From assembly GCA_947561395.2 (NCBI GenBank), contig OX387185.1, positions 17,200,366 to 17,264,365 on the forward strand: a DNA stretch of 64,000 nt. Direction: 5' to 3'. Below the pieces are notes generated by a model that ran no database searches, was not told where the DNA came from, and worked only from the letters and a program-made list of their open reading frames with translations. Both the position numbers and the translations under genes were made by a program. Every line of letters starts with the position of its first letter. The first letter of the stretch is position 1. This DNA comes from Buxus sempervirens. Lineage: Eukaryota > Streptophyta > Magnoliopsida > Buxales > Buxaceae. Positions 1 through 10,761 of this stretch are shown piece by piece.

Positions 1-958
1 CCATTTATTTGAGATTTATCACAATAAATGCAATAAACCCCAAATATGAGCCTATCCCGCCAAAATAGTGATATGTGTGCAAAAGTGAAAAAACCAAGCA
101 AGATCCATACACATGCATATAGATTCAATAAAATAGGTTCTAGCATAGCCTAGGGTTCCGTTCCATTATCGTTTCCCTCTGTTCTCTTTAAGATAATCAA
201 GGGTACTTTGAATATGGAACGGTTTACAATCAATCAAGAAGGCCTTAAGCTACATGGGTTCTAGCACTAGGGTCAATCCCCAGTCTCGTTTCTCCTAGAT
301 CCGCCTTCACGTTTTACGGCTAGGGGAGTCTTGAGATACTTTGAGCCGGGGAAGGATTTCCACACATACAAACAAGGCTTTACACTACAGAAAGGTAGAA
401 GAAGAGATCTAGATCTAGGAATGTAAAGACAGAAAATAAAAAGAAAAGTTGAGGCTTACCTGAGTGCTGGAGGCGATTCCACAGCGGTTTTCTTCTTCTC
501 TTGGAGTTCTTCTTTGCGAGAATTCAAAACAAGAGTTGTGTGTCATTTGCTCAAGGGGCTCCTATTTATAGGCAAGGGCTAAGGTCATTGGTAGACACAA
601 CTTAATGTCTAGAACCCCTCCAACCTAAACCCTAAGGTTATTTCCGCGATTTCCCCTCATTTAATGAGGGACATGATGGTAAAAGTGAAAAGCTCTCGGA
701 AAACCCTAATTTTGAGCAAACTTAAGGTATCCGGTATATCAGACCGGATAACAAAGGGCCTTAAGGTATCCGGTACATGGTACCGGATACGCTAAGACTC
801 ACATGTATCCGGTATGAGTATCCGGATACGGGAAGGAGTACTTGTATCCGGATTGAGTATCCGGATACAGGTAAAAGTTTATTTTCTTCAAATTCTGTGC
901 TGGCTTTCCAGGAGATAATGATTTTTTATGATTGTTTGTGCAATTTGGGGTGTCTACA
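1..958 (-). mobile_element. Partial LTR, family 1 (TGTAGACACCCC type), antisense
   Basis: Read on the minus strand this begins TGTAGACACCCCAAATTGCAC at 958, the same start as the LTRs at 19511 and 22919. Other shared landmarks are a TATA box (minus strand, 563-570), a splice-donor-like CAG|GTAAG (about 455-464) and the motif CTAGCCGTAAAACGTGAAG (around 310). The 3' part of the LTR lies beyond the window's left edge. No coding sequence is present. Family assignment rests on these shared blocks; overall the copy is well diverged from the others. Confidence 0.75.
727..870. repeat. Palindrome cluster in LTR (TATCCGG/CCGGATA)
   Basis: GTATCCGG and its complement CCGGATAC alternate at least seven times in about 145 bp, forming several overlapping inverted repeats. 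It sits roughly 157 bp upstream (in LTR orientation) of the TATA box at 563-570. In sister LTRs the same place is held by unrelated palindromes (TGCGGTC/GACCGCA or AACCGCA). Confidence 0.85.
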
Positions 959-1640
959 ATGTCTCAATAACAATATCAATTTCAAAACCTAACTACTCTG
1001 GATAATAATAGCCCTCTGGAAGGAAATTAGCAAACTCGCCTCCAGAAGCAAACCCCACGTCTCTCTTACGCGTATCAGCTGAAAACAAAACAAAACAAAT
1101 AGGAATGAGATACGAATATCTCAGTAGGTAACAACATGTATGAATAAACAGTTATATATATGTAAAAGATAGTTACTTTCATGCTTGGTAAAATAAACGA
1201 GATAAGCAGGATACGACACAATCTCAACAGATTAAAGAGTACTCAAATCAAAACAATTCACAAGTATAATTATTTCCATCAACATAAATTCCAACACAAG
1301 AGTGTAATAACAAGATCACAACTAATCCATCACAATCCATCATAAAACATTGTAGGACTCATGAAGACAAGTAGGTCTTTGAAAAGAAACTCTCCATTCA
1401 CTATGCCACATCGCGACTTATGAGCGAAGCTACTAAGACCCTCAAACCCGTATAACAACTGAGACAAGACGCGTAGTCATCAACTTATTGCGCACGAAAC
1501 TTACGAAGTTTGGCACATACCACCAGCATGCAACACCTAAATTAATACATGGAGATGGCCACTTATCTACACATACATGTAGACCCTCCCGTGCGCACGT
1601 CATAACCTCGGGGTCGCACATCTGACTCGAGGCACACACA
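959..1640. other. No gene; probable degraded LTR sequence
   Basis: No coding region is supported. An ATCTCAGTAGGTAACA-type block near 1117-1132 resembles the CTCAGTAG block in the Del/Tekay-like LTR at 39905-42058, so this is probably an old LTR fragment. The only open frame (1442-1639, minus) has no recognisable domain. Confidence 0.4.
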
Positions 1641-2100
1641 CACGTGAGTGCGTGCCTCCTTCTAGGAAATCAGGATTTTGGAGTCGCCACTACCTGATGG
1701 GGTGTAGGCAGACACTTAGATGCCTAGGGTTTATCTATTAGGCGGTTTGCGGCTTGAGATTCAAGGTAGGGTCTCAGTTACAGTCCGGGGAAGTCCGTAG
1801 ACACCCCGATCCACCCCGTTGGGTGACGGGTCCCACGGGTCTTCCTGGTTTAGAGTCAACTTTTGTTCTGTCTCACCCAAGTCCTATGTCAGACATGCAT
1901 TCTTCAAATTAAGTCTGTGTAGGGACCACTGAAATGGTATAAGTCCCATTTTTATTTGATTTTTATCTTCTTATTTTGATGTGATCTGGGTCTAGTGTGG
2001 GCCCCATTGGAAGGTCCATGGAAGTGCCAAGTTGGGCTCAAGTCGAGCCCAAGTCCCATTTGGGGTTACATTGGATAACCCATTTTTGGTTTTGGTTAAA
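1641..2100 (-). mobile_element. LTR remnant of family 3, antisense
   Basis: The reverse complement of about 1670-1860 matches 11560-11735 block by block. Shared parts are GGGACCCGTCACCC, GGGGTGTCTACGGACTTCCC, GAGACCCTAC and TGGCGACTCC, in the same order. It is therefore an inverted fragment of the LTR family seen at 10762-11972. Boundaries are approximate and no coding sequence is visible. Confidence 0.65.
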
Positions 2101-3000
2101 TTTGATTTGGAAGTGATTTAAGCATGCAAAGTTAAGAATTGATTTAGTTTTTTAGAGAAAGCCCATGGGGCTTGGAGGAGGCCCATGGAAGGCCCAAATA
2201 ACTTGGGTCCATTGTGAAACTCCGTTCTAATATCCCTAGCATACCCTAATTAGTGAGTTTGATGTGTAGGTGAAGCTGGAGCAGCTCAAGCCTAAAGCCA
2301 GTCAAAGTGGCTAAGCTCCGGGCTGCCAGCAACCTGTGAAGGTGAGCATCTGTCATTTGGGTAAATAATATTTTTTATGGTGAGAAAATATGCTAAGTGT
2401 GGTTAGTGTTGTGCAATATAGGAGGAGCGGCAAACTTGTGAATTTTAGTGTCACGTGGGAAAGCCACTTAAGTGAGGAAACCAAAAGGGGAAAAAGCCCA
2501 TTAACAACCACACCCCTATCCCAAACCCTTTTCTCCCATTTTCTTCATCCTCTTCTCCCACACTTTCATTCCTCTTCCATTTCTTCATCATCCTCCCCCA
2601 TTTTCGTCCCCCATCCATTTTCAAACCATTGGAGGCATTAGTTGCAAGAAAAGAAAGAGAAGAACATAAAGGAAACCATTCTCGTGTGGGTATCTTGGTG
2701 GAGATTTGTAGAGGAATCGCCAAGAGGCACTCAAGGTGCTGTTCGTGGCTTGCAAAGGGAGCTATACAACTTGCTCAAGTGATTGCAAGAGATAAGTGAT
2801 TGCAAGAGATAAGCAACACCACCCTTCCCCTTGTTTTCAATTTTTGGCCAAAAATCGCATGTTAGATGGATGTTAGGGTTGAGATGTGAAAACGAGTCCT
2901 AGGCCAAATGGGAGGGTTTTCTTTGAGGGGTTTTGATGGTAGTAGATTTCTACACATGCTAGGAATGATTTCGAGCCCAAGAACACATAGAACAATCGAG
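2101..3000. other. No gene; probable LTR leader or remnant
   Basis: Short open frames at 2390-2641 (+) and 2451-2723 (-) overlap in a pyrimidine-rich tract and show no domain or codon logic. The tract looks like retrotransposon leader sequence. Nothing else is supported here. Confidence 0.4.
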
Positions 3001-3599
3001 ATTTAAGAAAATCCCCGAAGGTTGGATTTCGTGATCTGTCAAAAAACCAAGCCGCCTGAGCAGTCGAACGACTGTTCTAGCGAGTGTCTTAATAGAAGAA
3101 CCTGAGAGCTAAATGTTGGCCACTCGAAGCAGGCTCGAGCGACCTATCAAGCGCCCTTACCAGATTTTCCCAAATTTGCATTTTTCGCCTAGATTGAACT
3201 ACCATTTGTTTTTGTTCAAATCCAACTTATGTATAAGTGAGAGTTAGGTGTCTAGGGGGTGATCCAATTGGAAGAATCACAAAATTCCAAATAACAAAGA
3301 TTTTGGGTACGTTTTGCCCAAGAAGGTCTTAGAAGGATTTTCTGTCCTAGATTACTATAGAAATAGGATAATTTGATTTCGTCACTTTAAACACTTTCCA
3401 ATTAACCCTTAGAAGTAGAAATCAAGAACCAAGACCAAGATATACAAGTATCAAAAGAATTGAGGCATAAGTTGCCCAAAGTGAGTCTTGAAAGATAGAA
3501 ATTCTGAAAACCTAATCTAAAGCTTATTTGTACATAGGTTGGATTTGATTAAAAATAATTTTGTAATCGAAAACACCTCAAGTTGGAAATTCCAAATTT

Positions 3600-3810
3600 T
3601 CTGTCAAAGGCGCTCGACATAACGCTCGAGCGTCCTTGTAGGCATTCAAGTAAATCTAAATTAGCAAACGGACACTCGGCATAACGCTCGAGTGTCATTG
3701 CAGGCACTTGGCTTACTGACTTTTGACATCTTTCGAGTTCTGAGAAATTTTACACACATAGGCGGGGCGCTTGGGATTGCGCTCAAGCGCAATTCTAGGC
3801 GCTCAGCCAA
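3600..3810. repeat. Palindrome cluster (GCGCTCGAG core)
   Basis: GGCGCTCGACATAACGCTCGAGCGTC is followed by ACACTCGGCATAACGCTCGAGTGTC and then GCGCTTGGGATTGCGCTCAAGCGC. Each unit is an imperfect inverted repeat of about 25 bp, spaced 60-110 bp apart, within otherwise AT-rich LTR-like DNA. Confidence 0.8.
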
Positions 3811-5879
3811 ACCTCAACTCACAACAAATTTTCCAGATTTCCGAACTTTTCGAGAAATGAACTACCAAAACCTAATTTAATTCTTCCAAAACTATGCAAA
3901 CATATTCTAAATCATTCATAGGAACTTTCTAGTTTATCCAACAACAATTTATCAAGTAATTCAGAACAAATCTATAGTTGTTATTCAAATAACTCAAAAA
4001 CACCAAAATCTGAGTTTCAAACCCTCATACTCGAATTCAATGCAATAAATCCATGAAATCCAGCACGAATTGATTAAGAAGGGTGCTAGTTACCTTTAGG
4101 AAGTCCAAAACAACTCAATCTCGAAGTCCTCAAATTTTAGAAGCTTCAGATCTCACAATCCTCTTAAATTTTCCACTGTTTCATTAAAATTGTTCCAGAT
4201 CTGATTAGATTTGATCAAATCCTAGAATTCTCTTACAATAGGTCACGAAATTGAAGTTAAAAGCTCACTCACCAGTAAACAGTCTGATCTGCTCGAATTT
4301 TCCAAGGATCTCACTTTTGAATTCTGATTCTTCTTCAAATTTAAATCAGCTGCAAACAACTTGATGAAATCTCCCCATCTTCTTCTCTCTAGCTCTGCTG
4401 ATCAAATCAGGACCCTCTGATCCTCCTTAGTTTCTCCTCTACTGTAAAACCTTGAATTTTTGAATATAGTAATATAATGAATAAATCTAATTATCGGATA
4501 ATAAATTAGATAAACATGAAGAAAATATTAAGGAATAAAGAATTAATCCAAGTATTGGAAGATTAGCAATATGTTCTAAGTATGTATATATTAGTAATTA
4601 AATAAATGATTGTAATTACGAGTTATTGGGAATTGGAATAGTAATTAAATTAATTGGAAGATTAATTATAGATTTGACTTTAATTAATAGTAATAGGAAA
4701 AGTGAAGAATTAATTTAGAATAATTGGGAAAGTAAGTTAAATATGAAGTTTGGGAAAGATAGGTATTAATCCAAGTGTGTATTATAGCCAAGAATACTAT
4801 AGATAATATATTTGGAAATTTTAGAAGAAATCCAACGGGTAAATATGAAATTATCAAGAGTAGGGTAGTTTGGTCAATTCATACTAATTATTGATAAATA
4901 ATTAAATTATTATTAGACTGGAGAAATTACGTTAGACTTAAATTGAGTTTAAATTGCTTATTAATAATGATATTTATAGCTTAATAAGTGAGGAAAGAGC
5001 ATATTGGTGATTATAGTTAATTAGGAGCCTTAAGTTGAGGAAAAAGAGGAGTTTTGGGGAGTTTTTGTAATATTTAAAAATAAGGAAAATAATTAGCACT
5101 AAAATTAGGAAAACATAAGTTTCTCTTATTTAGTATTAAGAGGGAAGAATTAGGAGGGGTTGTGAAAGAATAGGAAAGCTTCTAAGTGAGATTAGAAAAC
5201 CCAGTGGGATTAGTTAGAAAGTTTCCAAACCCTATTAGGACTTCTATTTTGGGTGAGTCTATAAAAGGGAAGCTTTAAGGAGGAGTTAGGGTTTCTTTTA
5301 ATCAAATCATGTAGAGGAAAAAGAGGAGAAAGGAGGACTCTCACGTTTGGGAAATTTAGAGAGAGAAGGTGTTGTAGAAACCTCCGACCAGCATACATCA
5401 AAGTACGATCTATAGAGATCCAGTCATTGGATCGGCCTCAAATTTGGAGATTTTATTCACGACTGGTGGAACTTCAATTTGAACGGTGGAGATGGTGTTC
5501 TGAGGTCTCTAGAGGGGTGTGATTAGTAGCAGAATTTCGGCTATACCTTGAAGAGAAGGCTCTTGCGTTTTGAGGCAAGTAGTAACACCCCGTTTTGTTT
5601 TATCGTTACATGATTTTAGGTTTAATCATTTGAGTTTGATCTAGAATTAATATATCATGATTTGAGATACCAAACCATGTATTTTGTACAGTAGATTTCA
5701 TAGGTAGCACACCCTGTTTAGTCGAATAGTTAGTTTTCTTACGTTTGATCGTTCTTGATAATCTGAAAGTATTGTATATATGTTTCTACATGATTTAGAA
5801 GTATGAGCTATACGTTTGGAAGTTATTAGAGTTGATTTGAATATGTATATTATTGTATTGATGCATAAAAATTGGTTTT

Positions 5880-6415
5880 TGAAAGTTGGATTACCCGCTG
5901 TTTGTCGAGCGTTTGGCACAATTGCCTGAGCGATCTGCACGAGCGTGTCGCCTGTGTATTTCTAGAATTTAGTTAGAAAGGTCGCCCAACCAGATTGCTT
6001 GAGCGATGGGGTAAGCGACCATTAAAGTTCAATTTCTGGATAGGTCGCCCAGGGGGATCGCCTAGGTGCCCACCTGAGCCCCCGTTGAACTAAAATCTTT
6101 GTTGTAATTTGAACTACAACCCACCTAGGTCGCCTAAGCGACAGGGGTGAGCGACCACCATAAAATCCTTTTATCCGAATTTAATTCCGTCACTTCCTAC
6201 ATCCCAAATTACCCTATTTACAGGTGTTACAACATTAAGATTCCAAGAAAAATCATTAGAAATTGAATCTGGGCACGAATCCCAAGTTTAGCAATTTCTG
6301 ACAGTCAGTCGCTCAATGGGTCGCTCGGGCGACTGCTCTAGCAGTTAGATTTCAGGTTCTGTTATTTTTCAAAGGCCTATCGCCTGAGTAAACGTTCGAG
6401 CGGTGTATCGAGCGC
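5880..6415. repeat. Palindrome cluster (CGCC-TGAGCGA core)
   Basis: Many copies of CGCCTGAGCGA, CGCCCAG and their complements (TCGCTCAGGCG-like) occur here, for example at 5925-6010, 6050-6070, 6125-6165 and 6300-6415. The cluster resembles those at 3600-3810 and in the LTRs further right but uses a different core. Confidence 0.7.
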
Positions 6416-7282
6416 TCCAGCTATAACTTGTTTTTCTTCAACTTACGGAAATTTTAGAACTTTCTATAAATACTATTTACTTGTTTTGATTCTAAACACC
6501 TAATTTTCATCCTAAACTAGTTCTGGGACAACTCTAAATTAATCCTATCATCTTTTCACTTATCTTTGAGTTTCTTTATAAGTTTAACTCATCATGATCA
6601 ACCTTTTCTTGATTTTCAAAGGAAAGATAAATCACCATGTAAGCACCCAAATTTTGATCAAACCAAAAAATAAAAAAAGAAAAGAAAAGAAAAGAAGAAA
6701 ACAAAAAATGTGCTTAAAGATAGCAGAAAAGTCAAAACCCTAAGGGGACAAAAAGTTGACTTTTTGATCAAGTGATAATTGGCCACCTTACTTTATCTCA
6801 ATGGATAGAGAATCTCAACATGAGTCCAACGCAACTGAGTTTGTTGGAATCGGAGTCCGGATGAAGGATCTATGAGCCGGTCAAACTTGAGGGGGAGCTG
6901 AAAGTTGACTTTCTGCTAAACCCAAAATCAGCTGCTTAATCCTATCCCAGTGGATAGAGGGCTCCGATACGATTCTAACACAATTGAGTTTGCCCAAATC
7001 GGAGTCTGGGTGAAGAAGATATGAGCTGTCAAAGTTTCCGAACAGCAAAACCGGCAAACTGCACACGTGGCAGAGAGCTGCACACGTGGCGAGTTGCGTA
7101 GGAAAATATCTCAGGGATCAAATCCGTAAATATCAAAACATTCAAAAGATCCCAGGGACCAATCCGAAATTGTCTGGAAATATCTAAATAAAATAATATT
7201 TTTTCAAAATATCCCAGGGACTATATCTTAAATTCCAGATTTTTTGGACAAATCAGCGGCCGAATTAATGTTTTTCAATCAT

Positions 7283-7365
7283 TGTGTCGCTCGCGCTGAG
7301 CTCCAGCTACTCGGTGCGAGCTCAGCGCCAAACTTGGCGGATACCCAATTTTTCACCTATAAATA
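7283..7365 (+). promoter_or_regulatory. U3 promoter: palindrome block plus TATA box (copy A)
   Basis: CTCGCGCTGAGCTCCAGC...GTGCGAGCTCAGCGC forms an imperfect inverted repeat centred on GAGCTC. It ends about 18 bp before TATAAATA at 7358-7365. The same arrangement is seen in copy B at 9449-9543. Promoter activity is inferred from position and TATA sequence only. Confidence 0.65.
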
Positions 7366-8044
7366 CAGCAGTCTTCGTCTTGAAAGGGGTTCGGGGCTTT
7401 TTTCGGGGTTTTGCTCTCGGCCTTTGTCGGTTTTTCTTCTCGTTGGGGGCTTTCTCTGGTGTTGGCTCTTCCCACAGAGAACCTTCCTTCCCCCACTTTG
7501 CCTGAGTCAAAACCCTCCCTTCTTCCTCTTCGTTGCCTCACAACCGAGAGGACGACAAGCTTACTATTGGTGAGGAGAGGTGTTGCTCCAGCAGTCGTTC
7601 GTGCCCAAGGAGGTTCAACACATCCTGCCAGGGTTCGTCAACCCAAGGTAATGTTTCCCACAACTCGTCCTTCTCATAAATAAGAATAAGCTCAAGCATG
7701 TTAGGGCGTTTTCAGTCTTTATCACGTTATTTGCTATTCTTGCTTGTTTGATTTGAAGACGGGAGCATGTTACCCGATGGTCACTTCATCTAATGTACCC
7801 CTTATAAAGCCCCCCTTCTCTACCCTTCTTCTCGTCTTGTTCCCCTGTTGGTCGGGTTGAGGTGCATGTTTTGGGAGGTTACGAAGACTTTTCGAGTCTG
7901 ATGTGAAGCATGGGAAGTAGGCTAGATTGGTTCCAAGTCAGGTTTAAATGCCTTTTGGGAGTGATAGAAACGCCAGGAAGGTGATACAGAGCTTGAAAAC
8001 CAGACAGTCATGGAGTTTGAGCAAAAAAAAAACAGAGAGTTGTC

Positions 8045-8270
8045 TGCGCAAAGGGGGTGTCCGCCGAGCTGGCGCTGAGCTCGCACTCAGCGCTTTTTGC
8101 GCTCGTCGAGCTCACGCTTGGCGCTTTTCGCTCACGCCGGGCGCTTTTTGCCCTCGCCTCGCTCGCGCCTAGTTCGCGCCTTGTGTGCGGGCCGGGGGTC
8201 CTTTTGCGTTGTTTTTGGTTCGGCCGAGCGCGCGCTGACCTCACGCTTACCGCCTAAGGTCAGCGCACCC
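8045..8270. repeat. CpG-rich palindrome cluster downstream of TATA (copy A)
   Basis: A dense run of GAGCTCGC, GCGCT and AGCGC cores starts GTGTCCGCCGAGCTGGCGCTGAGC and ends CCTAAGGTCAGCGC. Copy B has a shorter counterpart at 10524-10620 that starts with the same GTGTCCGCCGAGCT. The local GC content is far above the flanks and produces long spurious open frames on both strands. Confidence 0.75.
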
Positions 8271-8469
8271 CCTTTTTAATGCCGAATTGCTTGTATTTTT
8301 AAACCCCAGGTCCCTCCCCTTGGACCCAGAATAGTGAGCCGGTCTCCCCTAAAAAATGCTATTTTTTCATATTCTGTGAATTGTTGATTTTTGTGATTTT
8401 GCTTGATGTGGGTGTAAGCACCTCATTTTTGCGCTCCCAGAAAAACCAGAAATGCAAACCCTTGACAGA

Positions 8470-9200
8470 AAGTCAAACCCTAAGGGGTGAAAAGTTGACT
8501 TTTTGATCAAGTGAAAATTGGCCACCTCGCTTTATGCCATTGGATAGAGAATCTCGACACGGTTCCAACGCAATTGAGTTTGCAGGAATCGGAGTCTGGA
8601 TAAGGGTTCTGCGGGCGGTCAAACTTGAGGGGAGCCAAAAGTTGACTTTCTGCTAAAATCCGATCCAGATGCTTACCCCTATACCATTGGATAGAGAATC
8701 TCGACACGGTTCCAACGCAACTGAGTTTGCAGGAATTGGAGTCCGGATGAGGGTTCTGCGGGCAGTCAAACTTGAGGGAGTCAAAAGTTGACTTTCTGCT
8801 AAAATCCGATCCAGATGCTTACCCCTATACCATTGGATAGAGAATCTCGACACGGTTCCAACGCAACTGAGTTTGCAGGAATCGGAGTCCGGATGAGGGT
8901 TCTACGGGCGGTCAAACTTGAGGGGAGCCAAAAGTTGACTTTCTGCTAAAACCCGATCCAGATGCTTACCTCTATATCATTGGATAGAGAATCCCAACAC
9001 GGTTCCAACGCGACTGAGTTTGCAGGAATCGGAGTCTGGATGAGGGTTCTGCGGGCGGTCAAACTTGAGTGGAGCCAAAAGTTGACTTTCTGCTAAAATC
9101 CGATCCAGAGGCCTACCCCTAGGTCATGGGATAGAGGGCTCCGATACGATTCTAACGCAACTAAGTTTGCCCAGATCGGAGTCCGGATGGAGAAAATATG
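8470..9200 (+). repeat. Tandem repeat, 146-147 bp unit, 5 copies
   Basis: The marker TGGATAGAG recurs at 8541, 8688, 8834, 8981 and, as TGGGATAGAG, 9127; the steps are 147, 146, 147 and 146 bp. Each unit also carries GGAATCGGAGTC and AAAGTTGACTTTCTGCTAAA. The last unit is more diverged (GGGCTCCGATACGATTC) and matches the second unit of copy A. Copy A has only two units, so the array has expanded or contracted. Confidence 0.9.
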
Positions 9201-9484
9201 AGCTGACGAAGTTTCCAAGCAGCAAAACCGGCAAACTGTACACGTGGCAAAAAGCTGCACACGTGGCGAGTTGCGCAGGAAAATATCTCGGGGATCAAAT
9301 CCGTGAATATCCAAACGTACGAAATATCCTAGGGACTAAATCTGTAAAAATCCGAGAATATCGGATTAAATCGAAAATGGCTAGGGACTAAATCTGAAAA
9401 AGTCAGATTTTCCGACCGGCGAGCGGCCGCATTAAATGTTTTGTCATCATATTGCCGCTCGCGCAAACGTGGCAAGCGAGTATG

Positions 9485-9515
9485 CGCTAAGCTTGCGCTG
9501 AGCGCAAGCTTAGCG
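9485..9515. repeat. Perfect 14-bp hairpin next to TATA box
   Basis: CGCTAAGCTTGCGC, loop TGA, then GCGCAAGCTTAGCG: a perfect inverted repeat with a 3-base loop. It lies 20 bp upstream of TATATAAA (9536-9543). It is the tightest palindrome in the window. Confidence 0.95.
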
Positions 9516-9535
9516 GATACCCCTTTTTCCTCACC

Positions 9536-9543
9536 TATATAAA
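9536..9543 (+). promoter_or_regulatory. TATA box of LTR copy B
   Basis: TATATAAA in the context CACCTATATAAACCG, aligned with CACCTATAAATACAG of copy A at 7358. Position directly after the palindrome block supports a U3 promoter. Confidence 0.6.
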
Positions 9544-10761
9544 CCGCACGAGATTTTGCGCAAAGGGTTGGAAGATTTTTTTGGTTGAAAAATTTTGGCT
9601 GACGAGACTTCTGCTTCCCTTCCCTCCTTCGTCCGAGCTCCCTCTCTTCTCATCCCTCATTGGCTCCTTATGCCCCAGAACACCCCACCCACCTGATCAC
9701 CCCTTTTCTCTTCTTCTTCTCCACCATCGCACCAAAGTCTGAAGAAAAGGTGGGTTGCTGCGGGAGGTCCAAAGGAGGAGAGCTCCAGTGATCGTGCCAC
9801 CTCAAGGAGAAGCCACCGCCTTGCACAAGAGCATAGGGAACCTCAGGTTTTTTTTTCTCACTCATTTTTAACTTTACATACATGAAAATGGGAATGGTAT
9901 GAGTTGTTATCCGCATCTGTTTTTTTTTCTTTCCTGGTTATGACATGCATGCTCTTCCCTCTCCGACGACATGGAGGTCTCCAAGGGTAAAGGAGACCCA
10001 TGCACGACCCCTTTAAGAAGACGAGGGTTTTATTGCTCCACCGAGTGCTCATGAGGTACCTGGCACTTCTACGAAGAACCGGCTCCTCATTTATCTCATC
10101 TAATGTATCCCTGTAAACCCCCCTCCTCCTTCCCCTCTTCGGATGTTAGTGTGCCTGCTCGGAGGTCCAGTCGTGTGGATGAAAGTGCATCTAATGTCTG
10201 CATGTTGTTGTTTTTATATTTTATGTTGCTGGACTTGCTAACATGATCCCCCAACCCCCTGCCACATGCTGTTTGCTCCTCGTGTCCCTGTAAGCATGCT
10301 CCCATTACCCCATTACCTGTCTGTAGTTGCTTGATAGATGTCTGCAGTTGCTTGTTAACAGTCGGGTTTATTTTTTTTTGTAAAGGGATCTTGGGTCGTG
10401 GTTCGAAGTGGCTTAGATTAAGCTTCAAAGCATGTTTAAGTGTCTGGTATTAGCACCTGGGAGGTGTTACAGAGGCTGGAAATCAAGAAAAGAAAAGAAA
10501 AAAAAAACAGAGCATCAGGGTGTCCGCCGAGCTCGCGCAAACCTCGCACCCACTTCGCCTGCGGGTGCTTTTTTCGCTGTTTTCGGTCCACCCACCTTGC
10601 TCCTAGTGCCCGGAGGTCAGTGCATACCCCTTTAAGGCCGAGTTGCTTAATGAGCCAGCAGGGGCCCCAAGTCCCTCCCCTTGGACCTAGCATAATGGGC
10701 TAGTCTCTCCCTGATAAAGTGTTAATTTTGTATATTTCCTGTGATTATTGCTAGATGTGGG

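Larger units (their letters stand above)
3001..6637. mobile_element. Mosaic of Del/Tekay-like LTR remnants
   Basis: There is no coding sequence. The stretch alternates AT-rich DNA (about 4440-5200) with CpG-rich clusters of CGCTCGAGCG, GCTCGAG and CGCCTGAGCG at about 3050-3170, 3600-3810 and 5880-6415. A TAACACCCCGTTTTG block at 5584 resembles the usual TGTAACACCCCG start of Tekay-type chromovirus LTRs. The blocks read in both orientations, so several insertions have been scrambled; I could not define clean ends or target-site duplications. Confidence 0.5.
6638..8412 (+). mobile_element. LTR family 2, copy A (TGTAAGCACC type)
   Basis: Starts TGTAAGCACCCAAATTTTG, matching TGTAAGCACCTCATTTTTG at 8413. 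Order of parts: two copies of a 146-147-bp repeat (about 6740-7030), a CACACGTGGC pair (7063-7091), a palindrome block (7283-7340), a TATA box (7358), a leader, and a second CpG-rich palindrome block (8045-8270). It stops at the junction GATGTGGG|TGT with the next copy. The open frames in its GC-rich parts overlap on both strands and are not genes. Confidence 0.75.
8413..10761 (+). mobile_element. LTR family 2, copy B (TGTAAGCACC type)
   Basis: Same architecture as copy A but with five instead of two 146-147-bp repeat units (8470-9200). It has a perfect hairpin at 9485-9515, a TATA box at 9536, a leader and a CpG-rich block at 10524-10620. The last bases are again GATGTGGG, here abutting TGTCATTTCTG of family 3. 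No coding region is supported; frames at 10096-10703 lie in low-complexity or CpG-rich DNA. Confidence 0.75.

Noticed and set aside
7244..8279. Open frames on both strands in GC-rich DNA (7244-7683, 7948-8279)
   Set aside because: They overlap each other on both strands, show no domains, and coincide with LTR leader and palindrome clusters.
8470..9200. Centromeric or subtelomeric satellite array
   Set aside because: Only two to five units are found, always inside the same LTR family next to its promoter.
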